64,000 nucleotides of DNA, taken from assembly GCA_018343915.1 (NCBI GenBank), contig JABRWF010000006.1:2790001-2854000 (forward strand), written 5' to 3'. The DNA is from Agroathelia rolfsii (taxonomy: Eukaryota; Basidiomycota; Agaricomycetes; Amylocorticiales; Amylocorticiaceae). The notes under the pieces are model-generated. The model ran no database searches and had not been told where the DNA came from. It was given only the letters and a program-made list of their open reading frames with translations. The position numbers and the translations under genes are program-made. Shown one piece after another: positions 24,717 to 36,781 of the stretch (its first letter is position 1; every line of letters starts with the position of its first letter).

Positions 24717-24967
24717 GAATGGGTTTAGACGTAGACTATGATACTACCACGCACTTGAATGGATTATCACAAGGATCGAGTATCATGTGACCTAAAGCAG
24801 GAGACAACGGGATCTATCTCCGTGTCCATCCGAGTGGCTTAGCCCCATTGGTGAATTTGTTGCCTTCATCATTAACAAGCCTCTGCCCTCCGAGTCATCC
24901 AGCTTGAGTCCGCCATTACCGTGCAGCTCCCTGTCGCTGCCGCTCGCAACATCCTTTACAGGGCGCA

Positions 24968-27900
24968 ATGTTGCCCAAGGTTGCAAACCAACTCATAAAT
25001 GCTTCCTCTCGGGCGGTTGCCGCAGCACAATACCAGTCATACGCCCTTCGCAATGTTCTCCAGCTGCAGACTTCTGGCCCTTCGTCCACCTCTGGTAACA
25101 TTTGGAATGGAGTAGGGCCTTCGACCTCTAACCGCGGTAGCAGCATAAACGGAACCGTCCCAAATGGATCGAAACAAAATCCGAGCAGTCGTTATTACAA
25201 CGGTCATACGGTTGGTATACTGAATATTATGCACAGACCATGCCCCATACTAACGAACATGGTATTTTATTTGCGTTTCTTAGGCTACCAATAGCGGAAT
25301 CACGCACCCTACTGCGTCATCGTCAAAGGACACAGATGGTACCCCAGTAGAACATGAGGAAAGTGAAGAGATTCAGCCTCGTCTTCCTGGTCGCAGTCGC
25401 AGAAGGGGTTCTGGGCTTCGAAGCCGAAGCCACAGCCTTTCTTTGGGTCTTGCTGATCATGCAGACTTGAGTGTCCTCAAAACTCTCCAGTTGCATGCTC
25501 GTTCGAAGCATGCGCTTGCAGCTCCCTGCGTACCTTCACTCGATCATGCTCGCCAAAACTCCTCTCTGGCCGCCACGGATAGTAATGCCCATAGCGCTGC
25601 AAGTTTGCATCCCCAATCATTGTCTTCTGCCGGTCAGTCATCGGCAGCAGTTTTGTCAACGGATCCCGTCGCACCTCAAACAATACAGGCACCCAAACAT
25701 CCAGGTACCGGAGACGATGAAGGCAGTATCTATCGCCGCGAAATCGCCTCTGCTTACGCTTCTGGTGACTACAACCACGTTCAACAAGTGGTACGGAATC
25801 TTCGTGAATCCTCAGCGCCTATGACAACCAAGGAGTTGAACGAGATTCTTGATGCGCTTGCAGCCATCAGACCCAGTGACAAACCTTTACACTCTCTTTT
25901 GGAAACCTACAACTATTTTGCATCCGGATCGAAGCCTCTGGTTATTCCCAATGTCGAAACCCATGCTATAATGTTAACGGCTTTGGCAACGCGCGATTAC
26001 GAGATACATAGAAGTCTCAGTCCACAAGAGGCGTCTGTCACCCGTCGTTCGTTCATCAGAGAAAAAAGTGATGCTCTCGGTGAACTAACGAAGAACGTCA
26101 GGAGCTTGAAGTTGGAGGCTCAGTCCACTTATAAATCCATCACTGCACTCTACGATGCCGTGTCTGCCGCCGATGGCATTTTAAGCATCGATGTTCATAC
26201 AATACTGCTGCGCTCGTGCTCTTATCGCGGAGATATTGACCGCGCCATCGCCATCTTCTCGCACTTGGAGGCCATCAAGGACGACAAGTTTAGTCCCTAC
26301 GCTTTTCTTTATTTAGTTGCCACGTATGCAACTGCCCGGGACTTGGCTGGTGCACGGGTCGTTTTTGAGGAATTCAGAGAGGCTACCAAACGGAATCGCA
26401 TTGCGTGGAACAAAGGCATCTTTTCGCGTGAAATCTTGCGATCGCAGATATGGAATAAGATGATTGATGCACATTTTGCATGTGGTGATGCTGCAGGCGC
26501 TCTCGGTCTGTTGGAGCAAATGATCGATGCTCCAGAGCGTCCCATGATGAAACACGGCTCCTTAAAATTTGTTCCTGAGGATCCTCCCCTGCCCTCTCAA
26601 TCAACGTTCACACACATCATCATCGGTTTCTGCTCCATGGGTGATCTAAACACTGCCATTAGCTGGTTCAAGCGTCTTCTGTCCCAGCCCATGACCTCTT
26701 CGAACGTTCACTTGGGCTCGCGCGAACCTACCCGGCCCAGCCGTGGTTCATGGAATGTGCTCGTCAATTCCCTCCTCCACGCAGACAAAGTTCCCGAGTT
26801 TTATGACCTATACAAGATGGTCATGGAGCGCGATCCCGCTTTCCTGACAGCTGCTGATAGAATGCTACTCGCGGCGCAGGTGAGTTTCTATGTTCGAGAG
26901 CAACAGGACGCCATCGATCCAAAGGTCGCTATCTCCATGCTAGATATCACCGCAGAACACACACTAGCTGCTTACGAAAACAGCAAGGCGAGCGACGACA
27001 TGTACCTATCATCACGTATGGACACTGTCGACTGGCTTCAAGTTGCTTATATGTCCCTAGGCGATCTTGATGGTGCCATTGGTGTCGTTGAAAAGGCAAT
27101 ATTCGTCTCCCGTGTCGAGCTCGCAAAGAAGACATCGCCAGAAAGCTTGAACTTCCCTGACGCCATCGTCACCAATGCCTTTACCGTCGTCCGCAAGCTC
27201 GCTTCAGGCATCCCTATGCATCATTGGCCAAAGCTTTCCTTTGCTCTCGGGCTGAGGCTTTTGCGTTTGGCCATCAGTGTCGATCTTCGCCCTACTCTCA
27301 ACATGTCATCGGCTCTGCATCATACTTATAAGCAAGCTCGCAAAGCGGATTTGGATGCACTTACCTCACAGGAATGGGAGATGTTTATCCTTTCGGCAAA
27401 TTTGGTTAGCTCGGACGCCCTTGTTGAAGTTTTAAAGGATCTTTCCTGGCGTAAAGCAGCCACAACGTTCTTCCAGGATATTGATGCTGTTGCACGCGTC
27501 GCAAATGCCTTCTACCGCAACCATACAGCTAACGAAGTCGCTGAAATCCTTTCTCATCTTCCATCCGAACAAGAATCGGCCCTCAAGCGTTCCGAAGAAG
27601 ACTCAGAGTCTGTCATATCTTCCAGCCTTTCGGATGCGGCGTCTCACGCCTCCGAACCTACCTTCCCCGAAACCACGCAAAAGATCCAATTCGACGTGCC
27701 CAGCAGTCAAGCAATCGAAGAAGCATGGAGGACAGTTGGCTTCGACGCTCTCGGTGGTAGTGACAAAATCAACTCGATACTTGCTAGTGGCAGTTATCCA
27801 ACCTATATTGCCGTTGGCCGAGTCATCAATGGTCTTGGTCGTATCAGTGACATTGAGCGTATGCGCCGGATGTACGAGATTGCCAAAGTTGTTGTGTCTG

Positions 27901-29328
27901 CGACTGCAAACAAATACAAAATGGTGGCATGGACTATGATCGAGAGTCAAATGGTGATTGGCTACGCACATGCGGGGCTCATGGACGATGCATTTATGCA
28001 CCGCGCTCGTATTCTTGAACGGGGCTGCGTACCATCGGCGGATGCTTACGGGGCCTTGATCCAAAACGTCAAGGACACTACCGATGATACTTCCAACGCT
28101 ATGGGTCTGTTCCAAGAGGCTGTAGCCGGTGGTCGCAGAGTTAACACGTATCTCTACAATACCATCATTTCCAAACTGTCCAGGGCACGCAGAGCTGATG
28201 AGGCTCTCGAGCTGTTTTCGCAGATGAAGGCCAGCAGAATAGCGGTATCGAGCATCACCTATGGTGCCCTTATTGCAGCGTGCTGCCGCGTCGGGGACAC
28301 TCAGTCCGCAGAAATGCTTTTTCAGGAGATGACTGAGCAACCGAACTTCAAGCCCAGGGTGCCACCTTATAACACGATGATGCAAATGTATGCCCATATC
28401 AAACCTAATCGCGACAAGGTCCTCTTTTACTTCGGTGCCATGACTCAGGCAGGTATCAAGCCTACGGTACACTCGTATAAGGTAAGTTGTAGTTATACTT
28501 GATTGATCTTGACTAGACTGCTAACGTCTGGACAGCTGCTTTTGGACGCATATGGCTCCGTTGAACCTGTCGACACAGATGGTATGATGAATGTCCTGAA
28601 GGAAATCGAGCTTAAGGGCATGCGCATCCAGGGCGTCCATTGGGCGTCGGTCATCAACGCATGGGGATGTGTCAAGAAGGACTTCGATCGTGCTATCAAA
28701 ATTTTTGAGACCCTCGAGAATACTTCTAACAACTCACCTTTACCTGACGCGATTACATATGAGGCGTTATTTAACGTGCTTGTAACACATCGTCGTTCGG
28801 ATCTGCTGCCCCAGTACATTGCGCGCCTTGAACAATCAGGAATCCATATGACTGCCTATATTGCTAATCTCATCATCAAAGACCACGCGCTAGGAGGACG
28901 GCTGAACGAGGCCAGAGCGTTCTTCGAGAGTCTAGCGGATCCGCCTGAAGGCGTTGCAGCGACTGGCAATCATGCGCCTCACACAGATGAAGAACAACAA
29001 CTGCCAGTCGAAGGTCCCGTCTACCGCGAGGTTGGTTATTTCATGAGCCACCGTTAGCGTCAACATTAATGATGCCTTTTTGATGTAGCCATCAACTTGG
29101 GAAAGCATGATTCGAGCTGAATTGGGTGCGGGTAACCGCGAACATGCCATTGCATTATTGAAGAGGCTTGAGGCTCGGTAAGCGCCTGTTTCTTTATAGA
29201 AAGCTTTGTCTAACATGATACACAGAAAATTCCCCGCCGCAGTTTACAAGCGCATCAGTGGCATTATGCTTGATAACGACGCAGTCTCGCCATGGCCAGC
29301 CACATTGATGCCAGACATCCCAGCCTAA
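24968..29328 (+). CDS. Large pentatricopeptide-repeat protein, mitochondrial
   Basis: Predicted organellar RNA-binding protein. Five exons (24968-25210, 25284-28481, 28536-29030, 29089-29177, 29226-29328) give 1,375 residues. The N-terminus (MLPKVANQLINASSRAVAAA) is basic, amphipathic and lacks acidic residues, as expected of a mitochondrial presequence. A low-complexity Ser/Arg stretch follows (GRSRRRGSGLRSRSHSLS). PPR-like helical pairs are spread over the rest; the clearest lie near the C-terminus (NTYLYNTIISKLSRARRADE, SSITYGALIAACCRVGDTQS, PPYNTMMQMYAH), and others read HTILLRSCSYRGDIDRAI. The general build recalls fungal Cya5-like translational activators, but the target RNA cannot be inferred. 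The 3.2-kb second exon contrasts with the intron-dense neighbours. Confidence 0.88.
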
Positions 29329-29702
29329 AACTTAGAACTGACTTTTCTGTGTCCATCGCCGCTCATCCCCTGCCTTCGTGTCGCATTCCGCAATCATTTA
29401 TTTAGGACATATTCGTACTCGGTCAGCCTTTACGCCTTAGTTAATACATGCTTTGTCTCCCACCATCTATTCGATACGCATGCTACGACCATTGTATAAT
29501 TAGAGGGCATTTGTATCATAGACATCATCCTTATTAAATAATTTCCACTTGAATAACAATAACTGCACGAGGATGTTTCCATTTAGCCCAATAAATAAGT
29601 TAAGAAAATACATGACACAAGCATCAAAACGAGATGGATGAGTCTTCAACAAAAGATGAATTAACTATCCAGAAAAACCACCAGGCATTATCTACACTTC
29701 GT
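29329..29702. other. Convergent 3' UTR region
   Basis: About 370 bp between the PPR stop and the PDI stop. AT-rich, with AATAAA-like words (TTATTAAATAATTT near 29530 and CCAATAAATAAG near 29590) suiting polyadenylation of either gene. No gene seen. Confidence 0.45.
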
Positions 29703-31856
29703 TTACTCTTTGCGTGTCTTTTGCTCAGGCGGTCGTCGAGTATCCTCAGGTTCATCGGAGAGGATCCTTCGGATAGCATAAATAGCTGCCAGTGCAGCAG
29801 TAAAGATGCCACAAATAACAAGAGTGCGGTGAGCAATAATGAAAGACTCGAGGGCGGCAAGTCGACCGTTGAGATACTGCAAGAAATATTTTCATGAGGT
29901 AGAGTCCACAAAAGAGAAACAAAAAAGAAAATGAGCATACACGGGCAAATCGCTCGACAATGTTCTCAGAATGTTTGGCCTTGATGGTGCCGGATATGAC
30001 GTCTGCGATGGCTGGAAAAATGCTCGTCGAAGAGAGTTTGAGAGGCTCGCCATGTCTGTCGATGTCCCAGTACACAAGCATCTTAAGACAAAAAGGTACA
30101 TCAGTTGACCCTGTCGTATACAGCTAATGAAGAAAGAAAGACGGACGAACCTGATGATCCGTGATGACGACACTTTCGCTGTCGGCTTTGAGGCCATACA
30201 TGCTTTTCAACCATTTACCCCACCGATCAGCGTCCATATACACAAAGACAACGTCTCTCTCCTGCAAGAGCTCTTTACGCCTCTCCTTGACAGCGTTAGT
30301 GTCATCAGAGATCCAATGACGCCATTTCTTGCCCAGTTCGCGTGTCTTTGTTGCTGCGCGCTCATGCATGACCTGTGTCGCAGGTGTGATCACGACAAGT
30401 GGGTGGTGTGGTGCATTCATAATTTGTTGGAAGTTGTCCTGAGTTAACTCGGTTGCCGACGGGACTCGGTTAGCTATGAGTTGTGTGGTGAGGGTAGAGG
30501 GCGAAGGGAGAGGGGATAGAGTAAATGTGCGCAAGGGTGTAGATGCATCGAAGTCCTTAAAGACGAGGAGCACGGGCGAGGAGGTGGTTAGGTGATATCG
30601 ACTAAATAACGAGGGAGAGGATGAGGCGTAGACGGGTGGTGTGCCTAGTAAGACAGATGCGGTTTGTTTAAGCAAATTCTGCGATACATGTGAGCAAATG
30701 TATGAGTAGATAAGATGTGGCAAGCCAGTTACTTACAAGAGCTACTTGATCACCGGAGGAATGAAGTAAGAGATACACTACAGGATTCTCCGAAATGACG
30801 GTCGCCAAATCACTATCCATCTGTAGCTCGTGTACGGGTCTGAGAGATAAAGATGGTTCAGCATACATACGGACTTGTTCAAAGCATGAAACTATGTTCC
30901 AACATACGGTGCTGCGGCACTAGTAGTGAATTCTTTGAGTTGATCGATCTTACGACTGCCGGTGTATTCTGTCTTAACGCCATCAGAGTAGTAGAAAAGC
31001 GTGGGGTAACCCTCAATGTCTTGAGCTTTACACAGAGACTTGTGTTCTTCGCAGTTGACCTCGGCAATGTTGAGCTGTCCTTGCATATGTTTTGCGAGCT
31101 GGACCCAGGTAGGCGCAAGTTTTTTGCAGTGTCCACACCATGGAGCAAAGAACTTGACAAAGACGGGGCCTTGTGCAAGAATGTCGGGGAAGGTCTTTGC
31201 ATCAAGTGGGATAACAGAGCCAGACGGATTCACGGCCTCACGAGATGACTGTACCCGAAGGGCCGGAACAGACGTTGGCGAAGGGGTCTCAGTTGTAATT
31301 TCGTCTGCCTGGTAGGTTTCTGTCTCGGTAGTGATAGGAGAAGGAGCGTGCTGGAGGAGCCAGTCCTTGATACGGTTAAATTCACGGGCCTGATTGTACT
31401 GGTCGACGAGCTCGCCATCGCGATAGAGATGCAGCTGGGGATATCCCTTCACGCCATTGGCGTCACAGAGATCTAAGAGGAGTGCACCAGGGATGGCTTA
31501 GTCAGAGGCACTGCCAGTACGAGAGGGTAGTACTGACCACCATGCGTTGCGCAGTTGACTTGGGCTAGGTTAATACCAGACTCTGGGTTGGCTTTGAAAT
31601 CCTCTACCAGTTCTCCCCATGTTGGTGCAAAGTGTCTGCAGTGACTGCAGTATGGCGAGAAATGCTCGATGAACCTAGTGACTGTCAGTCAGCCCGCTGC
31701 CCTTTACGCAAGCGCAACAACAACGAACCAAATTCCATGGGCAATGGTAGACGCGAAGTTATCTGGTGCGAGTGCTTCGAGGTCGACGGGGGTTGCATTA
31801 GCAATTGCAGCCAGTGCAAGAGCCAGGAGCGAGACCGGCCAGAGGAGGAGATGCAT
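29703..31856 (-). CDS. Membrane-anchored protein disulfide isomerase with two N-terminal thioredoxin domains
   Basis: ER oxidoreductase. The start MHLLLWPVSLLALALAAIANA is a clear signal peptide. The first thioredoxin domain has active site PYCSHCRHFAPTW and the second PWCGHCKKLAPTW. Both are followed by the usual NLAQVNC/NIAEVNC strand and the cis-proline GYP motif (GYPQLHLYRDG, GYPTLFYYSDG). A Thr/Ser/Glu-rich linker separates the two. The C-terminal half resembles degenerate thioredoxin folds without CXXC. A single transmembrane segment near the end (HRTLVICGIFTAALAAIYAI) is followed by a basic cytosolic tail (RRPPEQKTRKE), so no KDEL is needed. This fits TMX3/Eps1-like PDIs. The first motif, CSHC, is not the standard CGHC and suggests a different redox potential. 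Confidence 0.9.
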
Positions 31857-31954
31857 GGTTAGGCCAAAGTGTGGTCGGTCGCCACCAACTGATCACCGCC
31901 GTCTCATCTTTGTTCGTCATCTTCTTTTTTCTTTTTTTACAATCATCATCGGTA
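31857..31954. promoter_or_regulatory. Shared divergent promoter PDI / CGI121
   Basis: 98 bp separate the divergent start codons. The interval contains a pyrimidine tract (CTTCTTTTTTCTTTTTTTAC) on the CGI121 side. No TATA box is visible. Confidence 0.55.
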
Positions 31955-32784
31955 ATGGCCTCGTCTGTAATCCAGTCTTGTCTGTATGCTGGCTTAGCAT
32001 ACGTGCATATAATCTTATTCATCGACGTCAGCAATGCAGTCCAAATAAAGAAACGCATCGTCAACGCAGCAACCGCAGAAGGCCCTGCCGGCGAGCAGGA
32101 GCGCGAGGCGGTCAATTTCGCATTTATCGACGCCCGTCTCGTGCGTCTGTCTAGGTCATTCTGCGTACAAAGAAAATAGCTCATTGAGAATGTGTATATA
32201 TGGCTTGATTTTGTGTTGCTCAGGTTACTAGTCCTTTGCACTTGCAAACTGCCGTCTATCAGGCTCTCTTAGCCGCATCTCAAGATACCCTTCGTACCAA
32301 GACTGTACACTCCGAGATCATTTGGGCCCTCAATCCGACCAATAATGTTTTCAGTCTCCCTATATCAACTTCTGTTGTCCGTTACTTATCACCCTGTCAT
32401 TACATAGATATCTGAGGCCATCAGACGTTATGGGGTATCGGAGACGTCGACCTCTCTGCTTGTGATTCGAGTTGATAATCCGATTTCTTCCTCTGCTGAG
32501 AGCGTGTTTAATGGCATGAAGACCGTTGTCGAAGGGAGACCAATATCCATTGAACAATTACCAGAAATAACGGATTGGAATACCGTAAAAAAGGTGCATA
32601 CATGCGTGTTCTGCTCTTTGTTTATGATTTACCCCACAAACCAACACCACATTTCTCTTTCTAGTACCTCAAGCTGAATGGCGAGCCGGTGATCAAGACT
32701 GTTTCTAGCGATCCTAAGAAGGAAAGGGAGATCGTCAACGAGATTGCTATCAGTACAGTGGCAATGAAAAGCGTGGCTACATGA
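31955..32784 (+). CDS. CGI121: KEOPS/EKC complex subunit Cgi121 (TPRKB family)
   Basis: Small subunit of the complex that makes the universal tRNA modification t6A37; Cgi121 binds tRNA and Bud32. Four exons (31955-32140, 32224-32346, 32408-32593, 32665-32784) give 204 residues in phase. Family signatures are the LFIDVSNAVQIKKRI opening, REAVNFAFIDARLVTSPLHL, and the diagnostic RTKTVHSEIIWALNPTNNI followed by EAIRRYGVS. C-terminally there is LNGEPVIK...EREIVNEIAISTVAMK. The start at 31955 is the first in-frame ATG, 98 bp from the divergent PDI start. The stop lies 7 bp from the stop of the convergent coilin-like gene, so transcripts must overlap. Confidence 0.92.
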
Positions 32785-32791
32785 GAATCCC

Positions 32792-34679
32792 TCATGTTAA
32801 TAGCTTCCAGCCATCTAAGATGTCTTCAACGCTAAGATCCTCTACCGGGTTTTCTGACGGGTCAACCATGCTTCCGTCCTCTTCGCTTTGGGTCTGCTTC
32901 CGATTACCAAAGGAGACATCCTCTGTTGGTAGCATTGACTGCAGGCTGATGGATGAGGGCGTTATAGCTACAACGCGATAGATAGATAGAAGAAACTCGG
33001 GCGTATATGTAATCGGATTAATTGCAAGGGCCTGTGTGTACACTCAGTTTAGGTAGAGATGCATTAGTACCAAAGAAAAAAAACCTTGCAGGACAACATC
33101 GAGTTCGGCGTTATGGAAAAAAGCATGTCACGAGAGACAGATACTAGAGTATCCCATCTGTTTTCAGCATCCTGAATGAGGGCTTGAACATCGGGAGCGG
33201 ACGCATCAGACTGTTCTTTTGAGGTGGGGGGTAGTTGGGCCTGATCTTCGGCGTCATCGTAAGGCAGCTCGGCAGGTTCGTCAACCTGGAAATTGGAATG
33301 CGCAGTTTCCAGCCACTCTGCTAGTTTCCTGTGCTTTCTTCTGTCGGAAGCTGGTTCAACATCGATGCTAGTTACAAAAATGTTGAACGGTAACGTCGTA
33401 CGTTCCGAAGGCGGAATGAAAATAGGAAGGTGTGCCTGCACAGGCCGAGAGACAAACTTTTCAGAGGAGGCAGAGGATGAAGGGACAACGACAGGTGACG
33501 AAGATATTGATTGGGTAACTGTATTTTGAGATTGAACAGTCTGCGAAATTACGGGAATATCGTTGTCCTCAAAAACGATTTTCCTGGGCAGCGGATTTGT
33601 CTTGAGTTCCGCCTGTGCCCGCTTCTTGTTTTTACTCCTTAGCGAAGCCATAGGAACAAACGAACTTCCTTCGTTAGTGGACAAGATCGGCCTAATGGAT
33701 TCTCTCTCTGACACGTATTCAGCCGTATGAATAACTCCATACTTTGCTGCTCCTAGAGGGGTGATATTTGCTGCGGAACTGCCTGCAGGTGGCTTGGGAG
33801 CAGTGGAGAGTCCATCTAATTTTGCAGCCTGAAGTTTTCGGCGGCGGCGTAAATTGCGGCTATGCGTAGATGCCTTGCCATGTCCCGGAGGAACTTGTAC
33901 GTGAGGTTGAGAATAAGGAACAGGAGATGTAACCCGCGTTTTAGTGGCTGTCATCTTGTGTTGATGATCTTCGGCAACAATGAAGGTCTTGGGTTGAGCA
34001 AGATTCTGCCCTCTGGAGGAAGACTTCATCGCGAAGTGAAAGTCGGAGGAAGAGGAGGAAGAGGAAGATGATGATGAGCCATCGCTATCCTCCTGACTTG
34101 AATCATTGTCACTTGAGGAAGAACTCGAAGATGAGATGGATGATTCGCTGGACGATTCTGACGGTTGCTCCGAGCTTTCAATGGTAGTTCTCTTGAATTT
34201 ATGGTTGGAGACAGACGCACCCTCAGCCGTGCCCCATTTACGCTTGCGCACATTGTGATTTGCATGTTTATCCAGCCGAGTATGAGAGTCGGTAGTAAGT
34301 CCAATGGGACTGAGGTTTGAAACTTCTTCCTTCAGTCTAACACTACAACATATTTTGTGGTCAGTCGTCCTAAATCCAGAAAACCCCAATAGACTGTATA
34401 AAGGGTTTTGAATCACCAAATAAGATCACCGTCTCTAAGAATCGAATCCACCTTACTGCTGTCAAGCAGTTCGAATTCATCCAAGAATAAAGCAAGGTTT
34501 GCAGGAGTATAAGTCATTTTAGTGCTTGTAGCTGAATAGCCATGGGCTGTAACAGAAAGGTCGGAACACAATTGTGATACTTTAATTTTTAGATCAAAGA
34601 TAATAATGGTTGTGACATCTGTGCAAAGCCAGGCTTTTAGGGGAAACAGTGGTGATGTGGTTTGGACTTTAAGGCGCAT
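32792..34679 (-). CDS. Coilin-like protein
   Basis: Likely nuclear scaffold of the Cajal-body type. The N-terminus (MRLKVQTTSPLFPLKAWL... DLKIKVSQLCSDL ... LALFLDEFELLDSSKVDSILRDGDLIW) fits the coilin N-terminal self-association domain, with the LFLDxFxLL and LRDGDL pattern. It is followed by a basic segment (RKRKWG), a long acidic/serine tract of two poly-Ser runs, an Arg-rich RNLRRRRKLQ patch and a Ser/Pro-rich region. The C-terminal portion (about 32792-33050 plus the preceding exon) may be the atypical Tudor-like domain, but this is uncertain. At least three exons; the last intron lies around 33043-33085. Low-complexity content makes alignment-based recognition hard, so the assignment rests on the N-terminal domain. 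Confidence 0.72.
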
Positions 34680-35000
34680 TGGTGGTTGTACATTTTATAA
34701 GGTGGCTCTCTCATCATGCAAAACCAACGGCCCTTGTGACAGTGACAAGTGTGACTAGTTGCCAAAAAAAGTAATGGTAGTCGGAAGCTTCTATAGTATA
34801 TTATGCATTAAAATAACTTCCCTCCTATTCACCACTACACCTTACTCAACTATTTTTTTCAACTCTTTAGGAGGCTAAAATTAATGAACAGTGCTAGTCC
34901 TAAGACTGGCAGCATATGCATCTAGCTGCCACTGCACTGTATACTACATTACATAGTATACTACTACTATTATAATAAATAGCACTAGTCCTAAGACTAG
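34680..35000. other. Boundary between gene space and transposon nest
   Basis: About 320 bp upstream of the coilin-like gene. It contains a twice-occurring near-palindrome, CTAGTCCTAAGACTGG at 34895-34910 and CTAGTCCTAAGACTAG at 34985-35000, the second directly abutting the first LTR fragment. These could be terminal repeats of a small relic element about 110 bp long; no target duplication was recognised. Confidence 0.4.
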
Positions 35001-35343
35001 TGTTATGAGTAATTTATTTAAGATTTTTCACTATTTTTCTGATTTTTCTCTGATTTTTCTCTATTTTTTGGTAGATAATATATATATTACATAAGCAGAT
35101 ATTACATAAGTACTTTGATAACTAAGTAAAGTCATGTGATCAGTCATTATGTGACTAGCCATCATATGACCACTAGTTATATGACTTATTATGTAATAAG
35201 TCTAGAGCATAGGTCTAGATTACAACACTATCATAGACTCACTATAGTGCAATATCGCATTATACTTAGCACCTCTATGTATAGACCATGTATTAGGTGC
35301 ACAGACTAGGTAGAAATAGTATATAACCCTGTAGTACCTCTAC
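35001..35343 (+). repeat. LTR family 3, forward 5' fragment
   Basis: Begins TGTTATGAG and matches, in opposite orientation, the chromovirus LTR ending at 45529. It covers the 5' part with the TATA region (AGTATATAACC) and breaks off at the neighbouring LTR 2 copy. Confidence 0.7.
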
Positions 35344-36201
35344 TATCATAGGTTGATCCCATCATTATTTTGTTCCCCTAATTTTTCTCTATTTTCTACT
35401 ATTTTTCTTGACTTTTTATCTTTTGATTTGAGTATATAGGCTTTATTTCTTTATTTTTGGTTTCTTGTTGCATTGTTTATATGGTACTGTACTTCATTTG
35501 GGTATACTTCTAAATCTTCTGATGTATATTATTGATTTGCTTCTCCTATCTTTAATGCTTCTTTTATCTTTGATTTCTTTCCACACTGTACTTCTGTTCT
35601 AACTCCTCTGATCCTTTTTCTTTCCTTACTTCTATTTCCCTTGATATAGAGTTAAGAACTATTCTTAGAGTACTTGTAAACAGTATATAGAGGCCTGCCC
35701 TTGAGACCTTTACAATTCAGCTTGACCACCTTTTGCCCTCTATGTTACTCTCGCTCACACCTGAAGTTCCTTCCCCCACTCTCTTTCTTGTGTGTTTTAC
35801 CCCCCCATCATCATCTTTATTGTTATACCTAGACCCTAAGGTTAAGGGGATATGCTATAACTCCATGCTCTAAGGGAGTATAAAACTGAGCAAAGCTATG
35901 CATGTGTCATCAGGATGTGTGAACATGGACTCCTAGGATGAGGGAGTATAAAGAATTATGTTAAAGCTAAAGACAGCATGTCCTACCTGGCAAAGGACTT
36001 TAAGAATACCAGTGATTGTATGTTGCATGGAAGCCTCTATGAAACAATGGGAGACCTTGCCTCTAGGTCTTTAAACATGAGTTGCACCTCTCTGCTGGGG
36101 GAGCTTAAAGATATCAGTTGTACCCCCCCCTATTTGCTTCTAGCCCTTCTAGGCTAGGTATCTTAGGGTTATGTTGGTTGAGTTATAAGTGTCCCATAAC
36201 A
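35344..36201 (+). repeat. LTR family 2, full-length solo copy (degenerate ends)
   Basis: About 858 bp, matching the well-defined copy at 48708-49568 along its length and ending CCCATAACA. The first bases are mutated (TATCATAGG for TGTTATGGG). No clear target duplication; it separates an LTR 3 forward fragment from the minus-strand chromovirus. Confidence 0.75.
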
Positions 36202-36770
36202 TACAGAGACTTACACTAAGCTTGTCTCTTCTGTAAGCAATACAAAGCACACTCACAACCTCCTAGCACTGAGCAGAGAGGATTTGGTAGGAGAGAGAAA
36301 GAGGGAGATAGGGACTCTAAAGACAAAGTTTTATTATGTTAGTTACTTATCTACTACACAGCACTACTGTGCTTACCTGAAGACAAAGAGAACAAATCTG
36401 GGGTCTTTAGGTAAAGCACTATAGGATTATATACTAATTTTACCTGGTTTGTGCACCTAGTACATAGTCTATGCATAGAGGTGCTAAGTGTAATGCAATA
36501 TTGCACCATAGTGAGTCTATAATAGTATCGTGTTCTAGACCCATGCTCTAGACCTGCTTCATATAATAAGTTATATGACTAGTGGTTACATGATGGCCAG
36601 TTACATGATGACTGATCACATGACTTTGCTTAGTCATCAGGGTACTTATGTAATGTCCGCTTATGTAATATACATATTATACATTAAAAAATAGAGAAAA
36701 ATCGGAAAAAAATCAGAAAAATAATGAGAAATCTTAAATAAATTTATAGTATAGTGATCATCTCGTAACA
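36202..36770 (-). repeat. 3' LTR (family 3) of the minus-strand chromovirus, truncated
   Basis: Homologous to 44955-45529. It begins, on the minus strand, TGTTACGAGATGATC directly after a purine-rich tract (AAGGAGGAGG). It holds the exact 11-nt complement of the primer site (plus strand 36389-36399) and a predicted 60-nt intron (36317-36376). The far end is cut off at the LTR 2 copy. Confidence 0.8.
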
Positions 36771-36781
36771 TTACCTCCTCC

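Noticed and set aside
27603..28472. Minus-strand open frame of 289 codons
   Set aside because: It is a shadow of the PPR coding exon; its composition (His/Arg-rich) is typical of an antisense frame.
35001..36770. The inverted LTR arrangement as a hairpin or TIR DNA transposon
   Set aside because: The two arms are halves of a retroelement LTR and the centre is another LTR; no transposase is encoded.
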